A stretch of DNA of 64,000 nucleotides from Semisulcospira habei (Eukaryota; Mollusca; Gastropoda; Semisulcospiridae). The stretch is taken from NCBI GenBank assembly GCA_036245525.1, contig BTPG01000004.1, forward strand, positions 162,436,574 through 162,500,573, written 5' to 3'. The notes beneath the pieces are model-generated. The model had not been told where the DNA came from, ran no database searches, and saw only the letters and a list, made by a program, of their open reading frames with translations. A program made the position numbers and the translations under genes. Below are positions 22,545 to 32,548 of this stretch, piece after piece. The first letter of the stretch is position 1; each line of letters opens with the position of its first letter.

Positions 22545-23285
22545 TTATTTAATTTCCAACACAACACTAAAATCATGCATCACAACTGGTTTGCCATCCT
22601 GATTAGTTACAGATAAACACAGTGACTCAAAGAAACTAGAACCTAATTTCTTAAACTGCAAATTAGGAAATCTAACAACTACACTTTCACAATACGGAGC
22701 AGTTCCAGTAGGTAAGCATCTCAACAAAGTTGAAGGCTTTCCATTGTGTACATTTTCAGTCGTGTTTAGTTCTTTTAAATAAACATTTAGAAATGTGTGT
22801 ACTGACAAATGAACAGGATATGTTCCAGTTATTTTAGTTACAACTGACGTATAATACCATCCACTAGTACCATTATCTGTAAAACCCATTACCCAATTTA
22901 CAGGCATTGTATTTCTGTCTATTAAACCAAGTAAATATGCAAGTTCAGTTGAAAATAAAGGTATAGTGCCTGTAGGAATTTCTAATTCAACAAACAAGTT
23001 AGCCTGATTTAAAGTTGCTTTAATTTTTAAATTATTTTGAAACCATGTAGCTAAAGTACAAAAGTCATAATACCCAGATGGTATAAAGTGTGTATTAGTG
23101 TCCAAGCCACTATTACCAGCATTAACATAACTCATATAAAAACTTGTATTATCCGTTACATTAAACCACTTTACTGTATAAAACATTTCATGGATAGCCA
23201 CAGCCTTGTTACCATCTCGATTATCAATCCCATTAGTTAACCACACTGGTTTGCTTGTGTCAAGATTTGTTAAGGTAATGAACAT
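22545..23285 (-). CDS. Penton/minor capsid protein candidate of the Polinton, 246 aa
   Basis: The start is the ATG at 23285 in GATAATAAAAATGTTC. The protein is beta-rich throughout. It ends with a pattern typical of the minor capsid (penton-like, single jelly-roll) proteins of Polintons: an aromatic-rich strand VVRFPNLQFKKLGSSFFESL, then LCLSVTNQDGKPVVMHDFSV and LEIK. The length fits that family. Penton proteins close the capsid vertices and accompany the double-jelly-roll major capsid protein encoded at 25775. It shares a 28-bp divergent start region with the gene at 23314. The call rests on remembered C-terminal pattern and context, so a structure-based search would be needed to make it firm. 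Confidence 0.55.
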   Translation of the reverse strand: MFITLTNLDTSKPVWLTNGIDNRDGNKAVAIHEMFYTVKWFNVTDNTSFYMSYVNAGNSGLDTNTHFIPSGYYDFCTLATWFQNNLKIKATLNQANLFVELEIPTGTIPLFSTELAYLLGLIDRNTMPVNWVMGFTDNGTSGWYYTSVVTKITGTYPVHLSVHTFLNVYLKELNTTENVHNGKPSTLLRCLPTGTAPYCESVVVRFPNLQFKKLGSSFFESLCLSVTNQDGKPVVMHDFSVVLEIK

Positions 23286-23313
23286 TTTTATTATCTCATA
23301 TAAAAAAAAAAGG
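23286..23313. promoter_or_regulatory. 28-bp divergent start region
   Basis: Only 28 bp separate the start codons of the penton-like gene (-) and the broken membrane-anchored gene (+). The interval reads TTTTATTATCTCATATAAAA followed by an A-run and GG, giving an AATAAAA-ATG context leftward and a TATAAA-like box rightward. Any promoter must be very compact or overlap the coding starts. Confidence 0.5.
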
Positions 23314-24551
23314 ATGGAATTTAAATCACCAACAATTAATACTGTAAATGCATACCAATTTAATGTGGATGCCAAATACAATGTTGCACCAACCTATGAA
23401 CAAAAAATAATTCAACTAAATCAGCTTGATATAGCTTTGTCTGAAGGAGATTTATTTCAAGTAAAAGTACCAAATCCATTTGACCATTACCTAAACCCTC
23501 CAATAACAGATGACTCAACTGCAAAAAGGTGGTCATCAAGCCCACTACAGATGTTTCAAAACCAACTTAACTTTGCTATACTGTGTTCAACTACAGGCTG
23601 TGGTGTTTCATTCACAGACCACTTGAATCACCCAAACAAACTGATTAAGTCTGTCTATCGTTTCCACATGTATTACCAGCTTAGAAGAATACTATCAGAA
23701 CTGCATACACCATTACCAACTGAATCCAGTTTTAATCAGTTTAATAATCCCATGGATATGAAAGCATTTGAACGCATCTGTAATGAGTTTAACATCAGTA
23801 CAAAGTATGACTTTACACAAAAACTTGATGATCACAAAGGCCTGGGAACATTGTATTATGCTATGAGTCACAGACAATACCCTCAAGATTATTACCCTGG
23901 TTACACTTCATTCTCATCAAAATCTGAAGTGTGGTTAGGCTCAATTGAACAGAAACAGTCTAATGCGTGGACCACATTTATTTTAGATAAATCTGACGGG
24001 TTTACTCAAGCGGGAGTCGAGCGCGTCAATGAGTCTATCAGAACATATGTCTGGTGTTTACTAGGAGCACAATCACTAACAAAATCAAACATTTTGAATG
24101 GAAGTGGTAAATTGAAGCACAAAAACAGTTTCTTGCAAATCTTGAAGATTCAGTAAATTCATCAGTTGATCTCCCATCAAGCATACAGCGTTACCAAGAC
24201 GTTTTAAGATATGCCAGATCAAAAGTTGACTTTGTAGTTGGTATTGGGTTATACATGTTGCCATCAGACCTTCAACTTCAAATGGGGACAATAACAAATT
24301 ATAATAATGAAATCATTGTCGCTGGTCGTGATCAGAAATTAGGACTCAATCAATCTGTAAACTTGGGGGCCACAACCACACACGTACAGTCATTAAAATC
24401 ATTACAGACGGTAACACCCCCGACCCCGGCCCCAACACCGGCACTCATACAATCAGTACAGTCAACCCCTGACACACATGAGTCGGAAAGAACTGCATTG
24501 GTAATAGGTCTAACAGGATTAGGGGTTTTACTTCTTTATCTGTTTCATTAA
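23314..24551 (+). pseudogene. Conserved-type Polinton protein with C-terminal membrane anchor, broken by frameshift
   Basis: The frame opens at ATG 23314 (MEFKSPTINTVNAYQFNVDA) and is intact to about residue 255, then runs out of sense and stops at 24156. Coding character continues in the frame of 24255-24551, which carries YMLPSDLQLQMGTITNYNNE, a Pro/Thr linker TPPTPAPTPALIQSV and a terminal hydrophobic anchor TALVIGLTGLGVLLLYLF. The break lies between about 24060 and 24115, and an in-frame TAA at 24108 affects the second frame, so at least one indel and possibly one more change occurred. Intact length would be about 410 residues. Its 3' end overlaps the opposing gene by 24 bp. The family is unnamed to me; a membrane-anchored virion protein is plausible. 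Confidence 0.7.
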
Positions 24552-25733
24552 ATAACCCACTATTAACCCTCCTACTGTCACCAAAAAGACCCGCACATGT
24601 TCTGCCATAAACCCTACTGCCTTTGCCGCTGTACTAATCAGCCAACTGACAACAGTGCCTATAATGCCAGGCAAAGCGTCCATTGCTTTCACAGCCAATT
24701 TCTTAAGCAAGTCTGATATGTGAGACAGTTGTTTCTTTACCCACGACTGTAAGTCTTTTGGATCTGTGGGGACTGGGGTTGGTGGTGCTGGAGGTGGAGA
24801 ACCACCCCCGGAGACAGCCAACACAACTGTACTGATAATAAACCCCAGAGCTGTAATTAAACTGGCAATTGTGATACCCTGTTCTCTGAAAAGTGTTTTT
24901 AGTCTCTCAGCCAGAGTAGTGTCTTCATGAAGTATTTTTTGAATAGTTTCTCTAATTCTGTTCACCTGTGTTTTCAGTTTTTCTTTTCCAATTTCAACTA
25001 TTTCTAACCTCGCTGATCTTTCTATATACAAATCTTTTAATCTGTGTTGGATTCTTTGTTTCATTTCTGTGTCAAGATTCCCATTGTCTGCGGTAGCCAG
25101 TTTCTCTTTTTCACGTTCTATGTGTTTATCAAGCTCACCCAGTTTGGCAACATTGTTTACCATATCACCTCTTATCGTCTGCATTAATTTATTCAACCCT
25201 ATAATCTCTCTCATTGACAAAGGTGAGTCATCTATTGTTTTCATTACTTCGTCAGTAAATGAGGTTTCTTGTATCACTGTGTTTGCTATTTCTGGTAGGC
25301 TTGTTACTGGTGCCATTTCAATCTGTTGCCCTGTTGGCAACTTTGTTTGCGTGTCTTGAAGCATACTAACAAGTCTTGGGGGAACAGGAGACCCTCCAAT
25401 ACCAAGGTATCTTGCCAACCCAGAGTTACCACCGACTTCACCTTTAATTGTACTTAAAGCTCTAAACTTAGAAGGATTATTTTTATGTGTTAGATATATT
25501 TTCCCTCTGTCCGTATTTACAAATAAGTGCCCTTTATCATATTCAAACTGATTAGGATCTATTACATCTGGGCGCGCTCCAACACTGTCATAAAATGAGT
25601 TTACTTTATCTTTTAACAGTTCGTGATACAAAGGAGAAGTAGTTACCATTCCAGTCATATCTGTGATACTGGTATCTGAGGCATCCATGTCATCCATTTT
25701 AAAATCTTCATGATTAAATCCTCCCGCTGCCAT
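24528..25733 (-). CDS. Coiled-coil membrane protein of the Polinton, 401 aa
   Basis: The product begins MAAGGFNHEDFKMDDMD with an acidic N-terminus. A long charged helical region with coiled-coil character spans about residues 175-280 (KHIEREKEKLATADNGN). The motif TLAERLKTLFREQGITIASL precedes a membrane segment LGFIISTVVLAVSG near 295-310. A Pro-rich linker PPPAPPTPVPTDP follows, then an amphipathic stretch and two C-terminal hydrophobic segments (ALPGIIGTVVSWLIST and VFLVTVGGLIVGYLM). I recall this LFREQGITIASL region from proteins of other invertebrate Polintons, where it has no assigned function. It is divergent from the major capsid gene with 41 bp between starts. Confidence 0.75.
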   Translation of the reverse strand: MAAGGFNHEDFKMDDMDASDTSITDMTGMVTTSPLYHELLKDKVNSFYDSVGARPDVIDPNQFEYDKGHLFVNTDRGKIYLTHKNNPSKFRALSTIKGEVGGNSGLARYLGIGGSPVPPRLVSMLQDTQTKLPTGQQIEMAPVTSLPEIANTVIQETSFTDEVMKTIDDSPLSMREIIGLNKLMQTIRGDMVNNVAKLGELDKHIEREKEKLATADNGNLDTEMKQRIQHRLKDLYIERSARLEIVEIGKEKLKTQVNRIRETIQKILHEDTTLAERLKTLFREQGITIASLITALGFIISTVVLAVSGGGSPPPAPPTPVPTDPKDLQSWVKKQLSHISDLLKKLAVKAMDALPGIIGTVVSWLISTAAKAVGFMAEHVRVFLVTVGGLIVGYLMKQIKK

Positions 25734-25774
25734 TGTTTTATTAATTTATTATTTTTTTATTGTGCATAATAAAA
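25734..25774. promoter_or_regulatory. 41-bp divergent start region before the major capsid gene
   Basis: Pure AT-rich spacer containing TTTATTAATTTATTATTTTT, flanked by the start of the 401-aa gene (-) and the ATAAAAATG start of the capsid gene (+). It must hold both promoters unless they lie inside the coding regions. Confidence 0.45.
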
Positions 25775-27058
25775 ATGACACAGTCTTACGGATCAAAGTT
25801 AGACCCATACAGAAAACTACGTGAGCCCCTGGGTGTTAAGGGCATTAGACAATCGATAGTCATCACGAACAATCCAAGTACCATAGACCAGAACCAAACA
25901 CTTACAGTCAAGTTTCCAAACCTAGGTCCCAGTGACGTTATTGTTCCTGGCACTGCACGCCTTGCATTTAATATTGAACTATCATCAGACGCAGATGTGA
26001 ACAGAACACTGGTTGACAATCTTGGCAGAGCAATTATTAGAACTATTAAAGTAAAACTTGAAGGACAGGAAGTGTTTAGTCTTGACGACTCAGATGTATT
26101 TTACTGTTACAAAGATCTTTGGCTCACAAGAGAAGAACGAGAGGATCGTATTTACCAAGGTATACAGCCAGATAATGTTTGTAAACTTCGAATCAATGCT
26201 GGAGATAAAGTAACTAATACAGCCATGGATGTTATAATGGCCGAAACATATGGATCCAGATTCTACATTCCACTTGAGTTTGAAATCCTAACAGCTCATC
26301 TGCCTTATTATCAAGGAGCACTGAATGACCGTCTGAGCTTTGAACTAACTTTCAATGACTACTCCAAAGTTATTAAATCATCTGCCACAGATGCAACATA
26401 TAAGATCTCTAACATTTCCTTGGAATATGAAATTGTTACACATACTGAACTAGCCAGACTCATTCAAAATCTATACCAGTCAAGACTTCCAATTTATTAT
26501 GACCGTGTGATTAGACATAGTTTAATACCCAAAGACAAAAGCGACCCAATGTGGAACATAAACTTGAACACGCCTGCCAGGTCACTGAAAGGTATTCTTA
26601 TGTTGTTTGTTGAACCGGTGAGTCCATACAAAAGAGATTCAGAAAAATTCTACAATCCTAAGATTACACATTTGTCCTGCACAATTGAAGGCCGCCCTAA
26701 TCAAGTGTATGCATCTGGAATGTTACCTTATCAACACTACGATGAGATCACAAAGTATTTTGCAGGAGGAAGGATTAGAGATAAACCTGCAAACATTGCG
26801 TGCAAAGATCTACATCTGTATGATGTTAGGATCGGACAATACCTTACAAACAAGTATGCACTGTGGCTAGACCTGCGTAGTACAGATGACGATTATCTTC
26901 ATGGGTCAGGACGAACTGTCGAGAATGGTAGTGATGGAATAACAATTCAGATACAAAAGAAGGTTGAAACTGCTGCAGCCATAAACATATATTTGTATCT
27001 AATTTATGACGCACAACTCAATATTGCAGAAAGCAGACTAAGTGGACACATATATTAA
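25775..27058 (+). CDS. MCP: Major capsid protein, double jelly-roll, 427 aa
   Basis: The start is ATG 25775 in CATAATAAAAATGACAC. The protein has the length and sequence pattern of Polinton double-jelly-roll capsid proteins, which form trimeric hexon-like capsomers. Motifs include FPNLGPSDVIVPGTARLAFN near the first jelly-roll, LGRAIIRTIKVKLEGQEVF, YGSRFYIPLEFEILTAHLPY at the end of the first domain, and WNINLNTPARSLKGILMLFV in the second. It is followed after 19 bp by the packaging ATPase on the same strand, a capsid-ATPase pairing seen in related viruses and elements. The frame is uninterrupted, so this gene could still produce protein. Confidence 0.85.
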   Translation: MTQSYGSKLDPYRKLREPLGVKGIRQSIVITNNPSTIDQNQTLTVKFPNLGPSDVIVPGTARLAFNIELSSDADVNRTLVDNLGRAIIRTIKVKLEGQEVFSLDDSDVFYCYKDLWLTREEREDRIYQGIQPDNVCKLRINAGDKVTNTAMDVIMAETYGSRFYIPLEFEILTAHLPYYQGALNDRLSFELTFNDYSKVIKSSATDATYKISNISLEYEIVTHTELARLIQNLYQSRLPIYYDRVIRHSLIPKDKSDPMWNINLNTPARSLKGILMLFVEPVSPYKRDSEKFYNPKITHLSCTIEGRPNQVYASGMLPYQHYDEITKYFAGGRIRDKPANIACKDLHLYDVRIGQYLTNKYALWLDLRSTDDDYLHGSGRTVENGSDGITIQIQKKVETAAAINIYLYLIYDAQLNIAESRLSGHIY

Positions 27059-27077
27059 AATTATATTGTGTATTAAA

Positions 27078-27683
27078 ATGAACTTAATGACACTCGATCC
27101 ACACTGTGGATTGTTTTGTGGTGCCACAGGGTGTGGGAAAACTGAATTTGTTCTTAACCTATTACAAATAAGATACATCCACCATTTTGAAAACATTGTA
27201 ATATTTTGTCCTACGATCAAACACAACAAAGCTTATCACAACCGTTTATTCATTTGGACTGACAACAACATTTACTTAGTTGACCCTGAAAAGAAACTGA
27301 ATGACTACCTGCTTTATTTTTACAAGCAATTTGAAGGACAGCCAACATTGTTTATAGTCGATGATTGCTCTGCAGAGAAAGACATTGTCAAAAAGAGAAA
27401 TACTTTAGCAGAACTTGCCTTCAGTGGTAGACACGCAAACATCAGTGTTTGGATTCTCACTCAGAAATATAATGCTGTACTAAAAGATTTTCGAGAACAG
27501 TTAAAGTTTATCTGTTTGTTTTACTGTAAGGATCGTGACAGCTTCGAAGACTGTCTCAGAGAAAACGATGTCATTCCAAATAAGCAAGAACGGGATGATG
27601 TAAAAAATAAATTGAAATCAACTAAGCATCTAAAGCTCATTTTAAAGACAGATCAACCCACTGGATATGGGCTAGTAAATTAA
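27078..27683 (+). CDS. ATP: A32/FtsK-like genome-packaging ATPase, 201 aa
   Basis: The start chosen is ATG 27078 in GTATTAAAATGAAC. Walker A is GATGCGKT at residues 15-22 and Walker B is LFIVDD at 91-96. A downstream FSGRHANISVWILTQ block (115-129) matches the sensor region with its conserved Gln in FtsK/HerA-type packaging ATPases. The ~200-residue size equals that of Polinton and adintovirus ATPases. By family it pumps DNA into preformed capsids. It sits directly downstream of the capsid gene on the same strand, and no breaks are visible. Confidence 0.9.
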   Translation: MNLMTLDPHCGLFCGATGCGKTEFVLNLLQIRYIHHFENIVIFCPTIKHNKAYHNRLFIWTDNNIYLVDPEKKLNDYLLYFYKQFEGQPTLFIVDDCSAEKDIVKKRNTLAELAFSGRHANISVWILTQKYNAVLKDFREQLKFICLFYCKDRDSFEDCLRENDVIPNKQERDDVKNKLKSTKHLKLILKTDQPTGYGLVN

Positions 27684-27709
27684 TTTATCTTTTGGGTTTG
27701 TCTATAAAA

Positions 27710-28105
27710 ATGACGGACGGACAAGAGGATCAAAATTGGCCTATTGGTAAATTCATGGATATTACATCGAGTTTCAGGGGTTTTATGCTTATTAGTGACT
27801 TAAAAACACAAGTTAGACGCCCTTTTTCAACACTCCCAACACCGATGAAGATGTACATGACATATAGTTTTTATCTTGGATATTCTAATACTTTTCCACT
27901 TTATAATAATAGGACAAAAGATTTTTTAGTTTATGATGCTAAATCTGACTGGTTTAAGATTATGTGTTTACAAATATACAATCAAATAAAAAAAGAAAAT
28001 AAAAATGTTAAATTTATTACTGTTAATAAAACAATATTACACATGCAAAAGCTTGAACATGATACAACAGAAGACATATCAATGAAGTGGCTTATTAGTT
28101 GGTGA
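27710..28105 (+). CDS. Uncharacterised Polinton protein, 131 aa
   Basis: The start is ATG 27710 in TCTATAAAAATGACGG, the strongest example of the shared start context. The product begins MTDGQEDQNWPIGKFMDIT and has aromatic-rich patches (MYMTYSFYLGYSNTFPLY) but no clear membrane helix. A Lys-rich stretch NQIKKENKNVKFITVNK lies near residues 88-104. It follows the ATPase after 26 bp, on the same strand and ahead of PolB. It lacks the Cys/His/Asp pattern expected of the adenovirus-type protease. Family unknown. Confidence 0.6.
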   Translation: MTDGQEDQNWPIGKFMDITSSFRGFMLISDLKTQVRRPFSTLPTPMKMYMTYSFYLGYSNTFPLYNNRTKDFLVYDAKSDWFKIMCLQIYNQIKKENKNVKFITVNKTILHMQKLEHDTTEDISMKWLISW

Positions 28106-28197
28106 TTAATTTTGTCTATTATATAGATTTTAGTCAATAAAGTGCCATTTTCATTATATAATTTTCTATTTATTTTTTTGTCGGACAAATAAAAAAG

Positions 28198-31100
28198 ATG
28201 GACAACCATCAAAGATTAAGAAACGTGTTTCACACAATTGACTTACCTATATCTAATTATTTTAATGTATATGAATCAATAGAAAGCTCTTTTACCGTAA
28301 TACAAGAAAATCTTCTTTCTGGTAGTATAAAAATTCAGATTGTTGCAAAAATAGAATTTAGAAGGGAATCTGGACAAGTTATTATTTCATATATTTCAAC
28401 GAGACAACACACAGTTAATTCGAGAAGAGAATTAAAAAGAGTGTTTAGAGAAAGATTGTTGCCTGACTTTCTTGAAGCAATTGATAGGGCAAAAATAAGT
28501 GGATCTGGTTGGCATGAAGGTTATGTACTTGAACTTCAACTAAAGCAGTCAAGATATCATCCTATTTTAGGCAAATCATGGATACCACTGCCGGCAGAGG
28601 TTGCAAACAAAAAGGCTGTAGTCAATATTCAAAACAATGATAATTTATGTTTTATGTGGTGTGTGCTTGCCAAACTGCATTTTGTAAAAATAAAACCTGA
28701 TCGTGTATCTAACTACACCAAATTTGTAAACGAACTCAACTTCAGTGGTATAGATTTTCCTGTTAAAATAGAGGATATAGACTTGTTTGAAAAACTAAAT
28801 CCTGGTATATCTGTAAACGTGTATATATGGGATAATGACTCTGAGAACAAGTTACAACCAATTAGAGTGTCACCAATTGCCCCAACCTACGGACAGTCAG
28901 AAGATAAGCATGTTGACATGTTACTAATAAGCTCTGGTGATAACTTTCACTACACAATTACCAGAAGTATGTCAAGACTAATTCATCATACAACAAAACA
29001 TGATGGTAAACAGGAATTTTGTAAAAAATGTTTACAAAGGTTTTCTTCTATTGCAGTAGCAAATAAACATGTTTTAAATTGTAGGTCTGTTGATGACGTA
29101 CAAACAGTACTTAAGTATCCAGAGCCTGGTACTAAAGTACATTTTTGTAACTATAAAAATCAGCAAAAGCTACCGTTTGTAGTGTATGCTGATTTTGAAT
29201 CACTGGTTGTTCCATATGATGGTCCTGTTCCAGATTCATTACCAAAGACAATAAAGTTGAGTGATCAAGTAGTGTGTTCTTTCGGGTATATTTTTGTTAT
29301 GTCAGACGGTCAGCATTCAGAACCTGTTATTTACAGGGGAAAAAATGCATCAGCTATGTTTTTGTCAGAAATGAGACAACTGTATAACAAGGTATTTGAT
29401 TATTTGAAAAATTGTCAAAAGACTTTGGTTATGACAGAAGAAGACAAACATAATTTTGATACAGCTGAGATGTGTTGGATTTGTGAACAACCTTTAGAGG
29501 GTGATAAAGTTCGTGACCATGATCACATAACTGGGCGTTACAGAGGAGCTGCACATAATAATTGTAACTTGTTATTAAAAATAGATCCTAAGACATACAA
29601 GTTACCAATCTTTTTTCACAATCTGAAGGGATATGATTCACACATTATCATGCAGGCTGTAGACGAGTCGTACAAAAAAATTAGTTGTATTGCCCAGACA
29701 ACTGAGAAATACTTGACTTTTAGGTTAGATAAATTAGCATTTTATGACTCCATGCAACATTTGTCTTTAGGTCTTGCTAGTCTGGCAGAAGGACTGACTG
29801 AGTATCCAATAACAAGTAAATATTTTGAACCAGACTTGATTAAGAAAGGTGTCTATCCGTATGAGTACATCGATCACTGGGTAGTTTTTGAAGAAAGGAG
29901 TCTTCCACCAAAAGAAAATTTTTATTCTACACTAATTGGTAAAGGTATTTCTGACTGAATACCAACATGCACTTGATGCGTGGGATAAGTTAGGATGTCA
30001 GACAATTGGTGATTACCACGATCAGTACTTGAAAGCTGATGTTTGCTTGCTAGCAGATGTATTTGAAAGTTATCGTGAAAAGGGTTTGTTGCACTACAGT
30101 CTTGACCCTGCTTGCTACATAACTAGTCCTGGCATGACATGGGATGCATTTTTGAAATCCAGTAAGATATCTATAGACCTGTTGTCTGATCGTACGATGG
30201 GTGAAATGGTGGAACGTGGATTGAGAGGTGGTATTAGTCTAGCAGCAAACAATTATGGCAAGGCCAACAACAAATATCTTGACGACTTTGACCCCTCAAA
30301 GCCAATGTCATTTATTACATACTTGGATGCTAATAATTTGTATGGATTTGCAATGTGTGAATTGTTGCCATTAAAAAACTTTTGTTTGTATGATTTGTCA
30401 CAGTATGGCATAAAAAAATTAACAAAATATATTATGGATCGAGGTCAAAATGATGAAAAGGGTTGGATCTTTGAAGTAGACTTAGAGTATCCACGCCATT
30501 TACATGATTACCATAATGATTATCCATTAGCAGTTGAGAAACTGAGTTTGACTGGGAAAAAAGAAGACACCAAACTTGTACCAAATTTAAATGACAAATT
30601 CAATTACGTTTGTCACTACCGCTTGCTGCAGTTTTACATCAGACATGGGTTAGTATTAAAGAAAGTTCACAGAGGAATTCAATTTGATCAGAGTGCTTTC
30701 ATGAAAGATTACATAATGAAGAACACAACCCTTCGTGCCAGAGACGGTAACACTGCATTTGACAAAGACTTCTTTAAGCTTATGAACAATGCCTGTTTTG
30801 GCAAGACAATGGAAAATCCTCATCACCGCAAAGATGTGAGACTAGTCACAACTGAATCGGGCGCAATTAAACTTACAAGTAAGCCTCAGTACACAGGGTA
30901 TAAAGAATTTCATTCATCATTGTATGCTGTGTCACTCAAAAAAAAGATTGTTAAACTGGATAAGCCAGTATTTATAGGTATGGCTATTCTGGAGTTGTCA
31001 AAATTATTAATGCTTGAATTTTATTATGATTACTTCAAACCAAAGTATCCTGAGTGTCGATTGTTATACACTGACACTGACTCTATGATCATTGATGTGC

Positions 31101-31636
31101 CTACTGAAGACTTTTATGAAGACATGAAAACAGAGTTACACATGTATGACACGTCTGACTACCCAAAAGACCATCCACTGTTTAGCACACAGAATAAAAA
31201 AGTGCCTGGTAAGTTTAAGGATGAACTGAATGGTGTACCAATAGTTGAGTACGTTGGACTGAGATCCAAAATGTATTCTATACTGCACCAGAAGGGAAGT
31301 CAGTCGAAAGCCAAAGGTATCAAGAAAACAGCAATAAAAAATAAAGACATTCGACATGAACATTACAAGCAAGTGTTAGATGGTGCATTAATGCCTGATT
31401 ATCCAAACAAGACACTAAGATCAAACAAACATAATATTGAAATGATTCAAACATATAAAAAGTCTCTAGCAGTAGGTGATACAAAAAGAGTGTTTCATAG
31501 TAAGGAAAAAGCTTATGCACCAGGTCATTACAGGCTCAAATTATCTGAAAAAATAGCTGATGAACTGTTTGATGAACTAATTGATGAATTGAAATTGTTA
31601 AAAATGAGTAACGGTGTCTGTGGGAATAATCTGTAA
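28198..31636 (+). pseudogene. POLB: Protein-primed family B DNA polymerase, interrupted by a one-base frameshift
   Basis: The first frame runs from 28198 to a TGA at 29956-29958 (586 codons) and the second from about 29957 to 31636. Part 1 contains the NNDNLCFMWCVLAKL motif (residues 146-160), a zinc finger with C275, C278, H291 and C295, exonuclease motif I YADFE (330-334), an EndoVII/HNH-like zinc site with C426, C429, DHDH 440-443 and C456, and exonuclease motif II NLKGYD (475-480). Part 2 starts inside the exonuclease domain with YLKADVCLLADVFESY (motif III). It continues with polymerase motif A YLDANNLYG near 30325, motif B KLMNNACFGKTMEN near 30776 and motif C YTDTDS near 31066. The break matches a single extra base. 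All catalytic motifs remain. The 3' end overlaps the integrase gene by 39 bp. Confidence 0.93.
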
Positions 31637-32548
31637 TTCTTCTCTAACAAATGCCCTCTGGGGTGCAGGCTCATACAGATAATATATTGTTGCATTAGCT
31701 GAAGGAACTATTTTTTTTATATTATGAACAGATGTAGACCAAATTGGATCAGTTGCCCTACGTCTAACGTCATTTTCAGCCTCACCAGGTTGATACAAAT
31801 ATCTCACCTGTTTTGTAAATAAGTTAGTGTCTGGAGGTGTTGTTGTTGTTTTTATTTCTGACGGTATTGTTTTCAATTTAATAGCATCAACAGGTTTAGG
31901 GTGACCCTCATTATTCATTGCTTTTATTACAGACGGTAATCTTTTAACCCACTCAGTGTTACGTGTGTCATGCATGAGTTCCTTAGAATACTGATAGCTA
32001 AAAAGTCTCTCTGATAATTGTTTATTGAAATTTTCTACAATAGCCTGTGATCTATGCAAGCCCGGTATGCCTCGCCGCACTAGCACTCCATGCTTTGCAA
32101 ATAACTGATTAACAGCGCCTTTAAATTCACTCCCATCATCAACCTGCACAAGCCTAGGGTATTTTAAAGGACCTCGACTATATATTTTTGATAATGCAGT
32201 GGCCACTGTTACAGCTTTTTTGTCAGTTATGGGTTCTGCATCCTTATACCTTGAAGCTATGTCAACAACAGTTAATGCATACTTGTATCGTTTCTTTCTT
32301 ATTGTGTCATGCGGAAGAAACAGGAGGTCCATTTGGTGTGTGTCATTAGGTGATGTGTTTTCAAAATGAGGCCTTGTTATTTTTCTTGGAGCAGGGAGAT
32401 ATATCTGCCAAATTGCCTGTTTTTTAAGCCACTGTTTTATTTGGTTAACATCTCCACCCACAGCAGCATGTAATTTTTTTATTGCAGTATTCCCTTTCCA
32501 GTAGCCAATTGGAGAGTAATATATTTTTGATAGTTTAGCGTCTGCCAT
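31598..32548 (-). CDS. INT: Retroviral-type DDE integrase, 316 aa
   Basis: The start is ATG 32548 (MADAKLSKIYYSPIGYWKG). An N-terminal helical region ends with KQAIWQIYLPAPRKI and is followed by the rve catalytic core: D74 in HQMDLLFLP, D137 in LVQVDDGSEF and E172 in AIVENFNKQL, giving a D-D-34-E spacing that fits this superfamily. The C-terminal part, ATDPIWSTSVHNIKKIV and FVREELQIIP, resembles the SH3/chromodomain-like tail of Polinton integrases. The enzyme joins element ends to a target with a 6-bp stagger, consistent with the TAGTCG duplication. The frame is intact. It converges on PolB and overlaps the start of the next upstream gene by 14 bp. Confidence 0.93.
   Translation of the reverse strand: MADAKLSKIYYSPIGYWKGNTAIKKLHAAVGGDVNQIKQWLKKQAIWQIYLPAPRKITRPHFENTSPNDTHQMDLLFLPHDTIRKKRYKYALTVVDIASRYKDAEPITDKKAVTVATALSKIYSRGPLKYPRLVQVDDGSEFKGAVNQLFAKHGVLVRRGIPGLHRSQAIVENFNKQLSERLFSYQYSKELMHDTRNTEWVKRLPSVIKAMNNEGHPKPVDAIKLKTIPSEIKTTTTPPDTNLFTKQVRYLYQPGEAENDVRRRATDPIWSTSVHNIKKIVPSANATIYYLYEPAPQRAFVREELQIIPTDTVTHF

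Noticed and set aside
24100..24130. A mini-intron explaining the frame change at 24100
   Set aside because: The GT...AG candidate would be only about 25 bp, too short for known animal spliceosomal introns; indels are simpler.
29935..29960. Programmed frameshifting in PolB
   Set aside because: No slippery heptamer or obvious downstream pseudoknot is seen, and intact relatives are known to encode PolB in one frame, so a simple indel is more likely.
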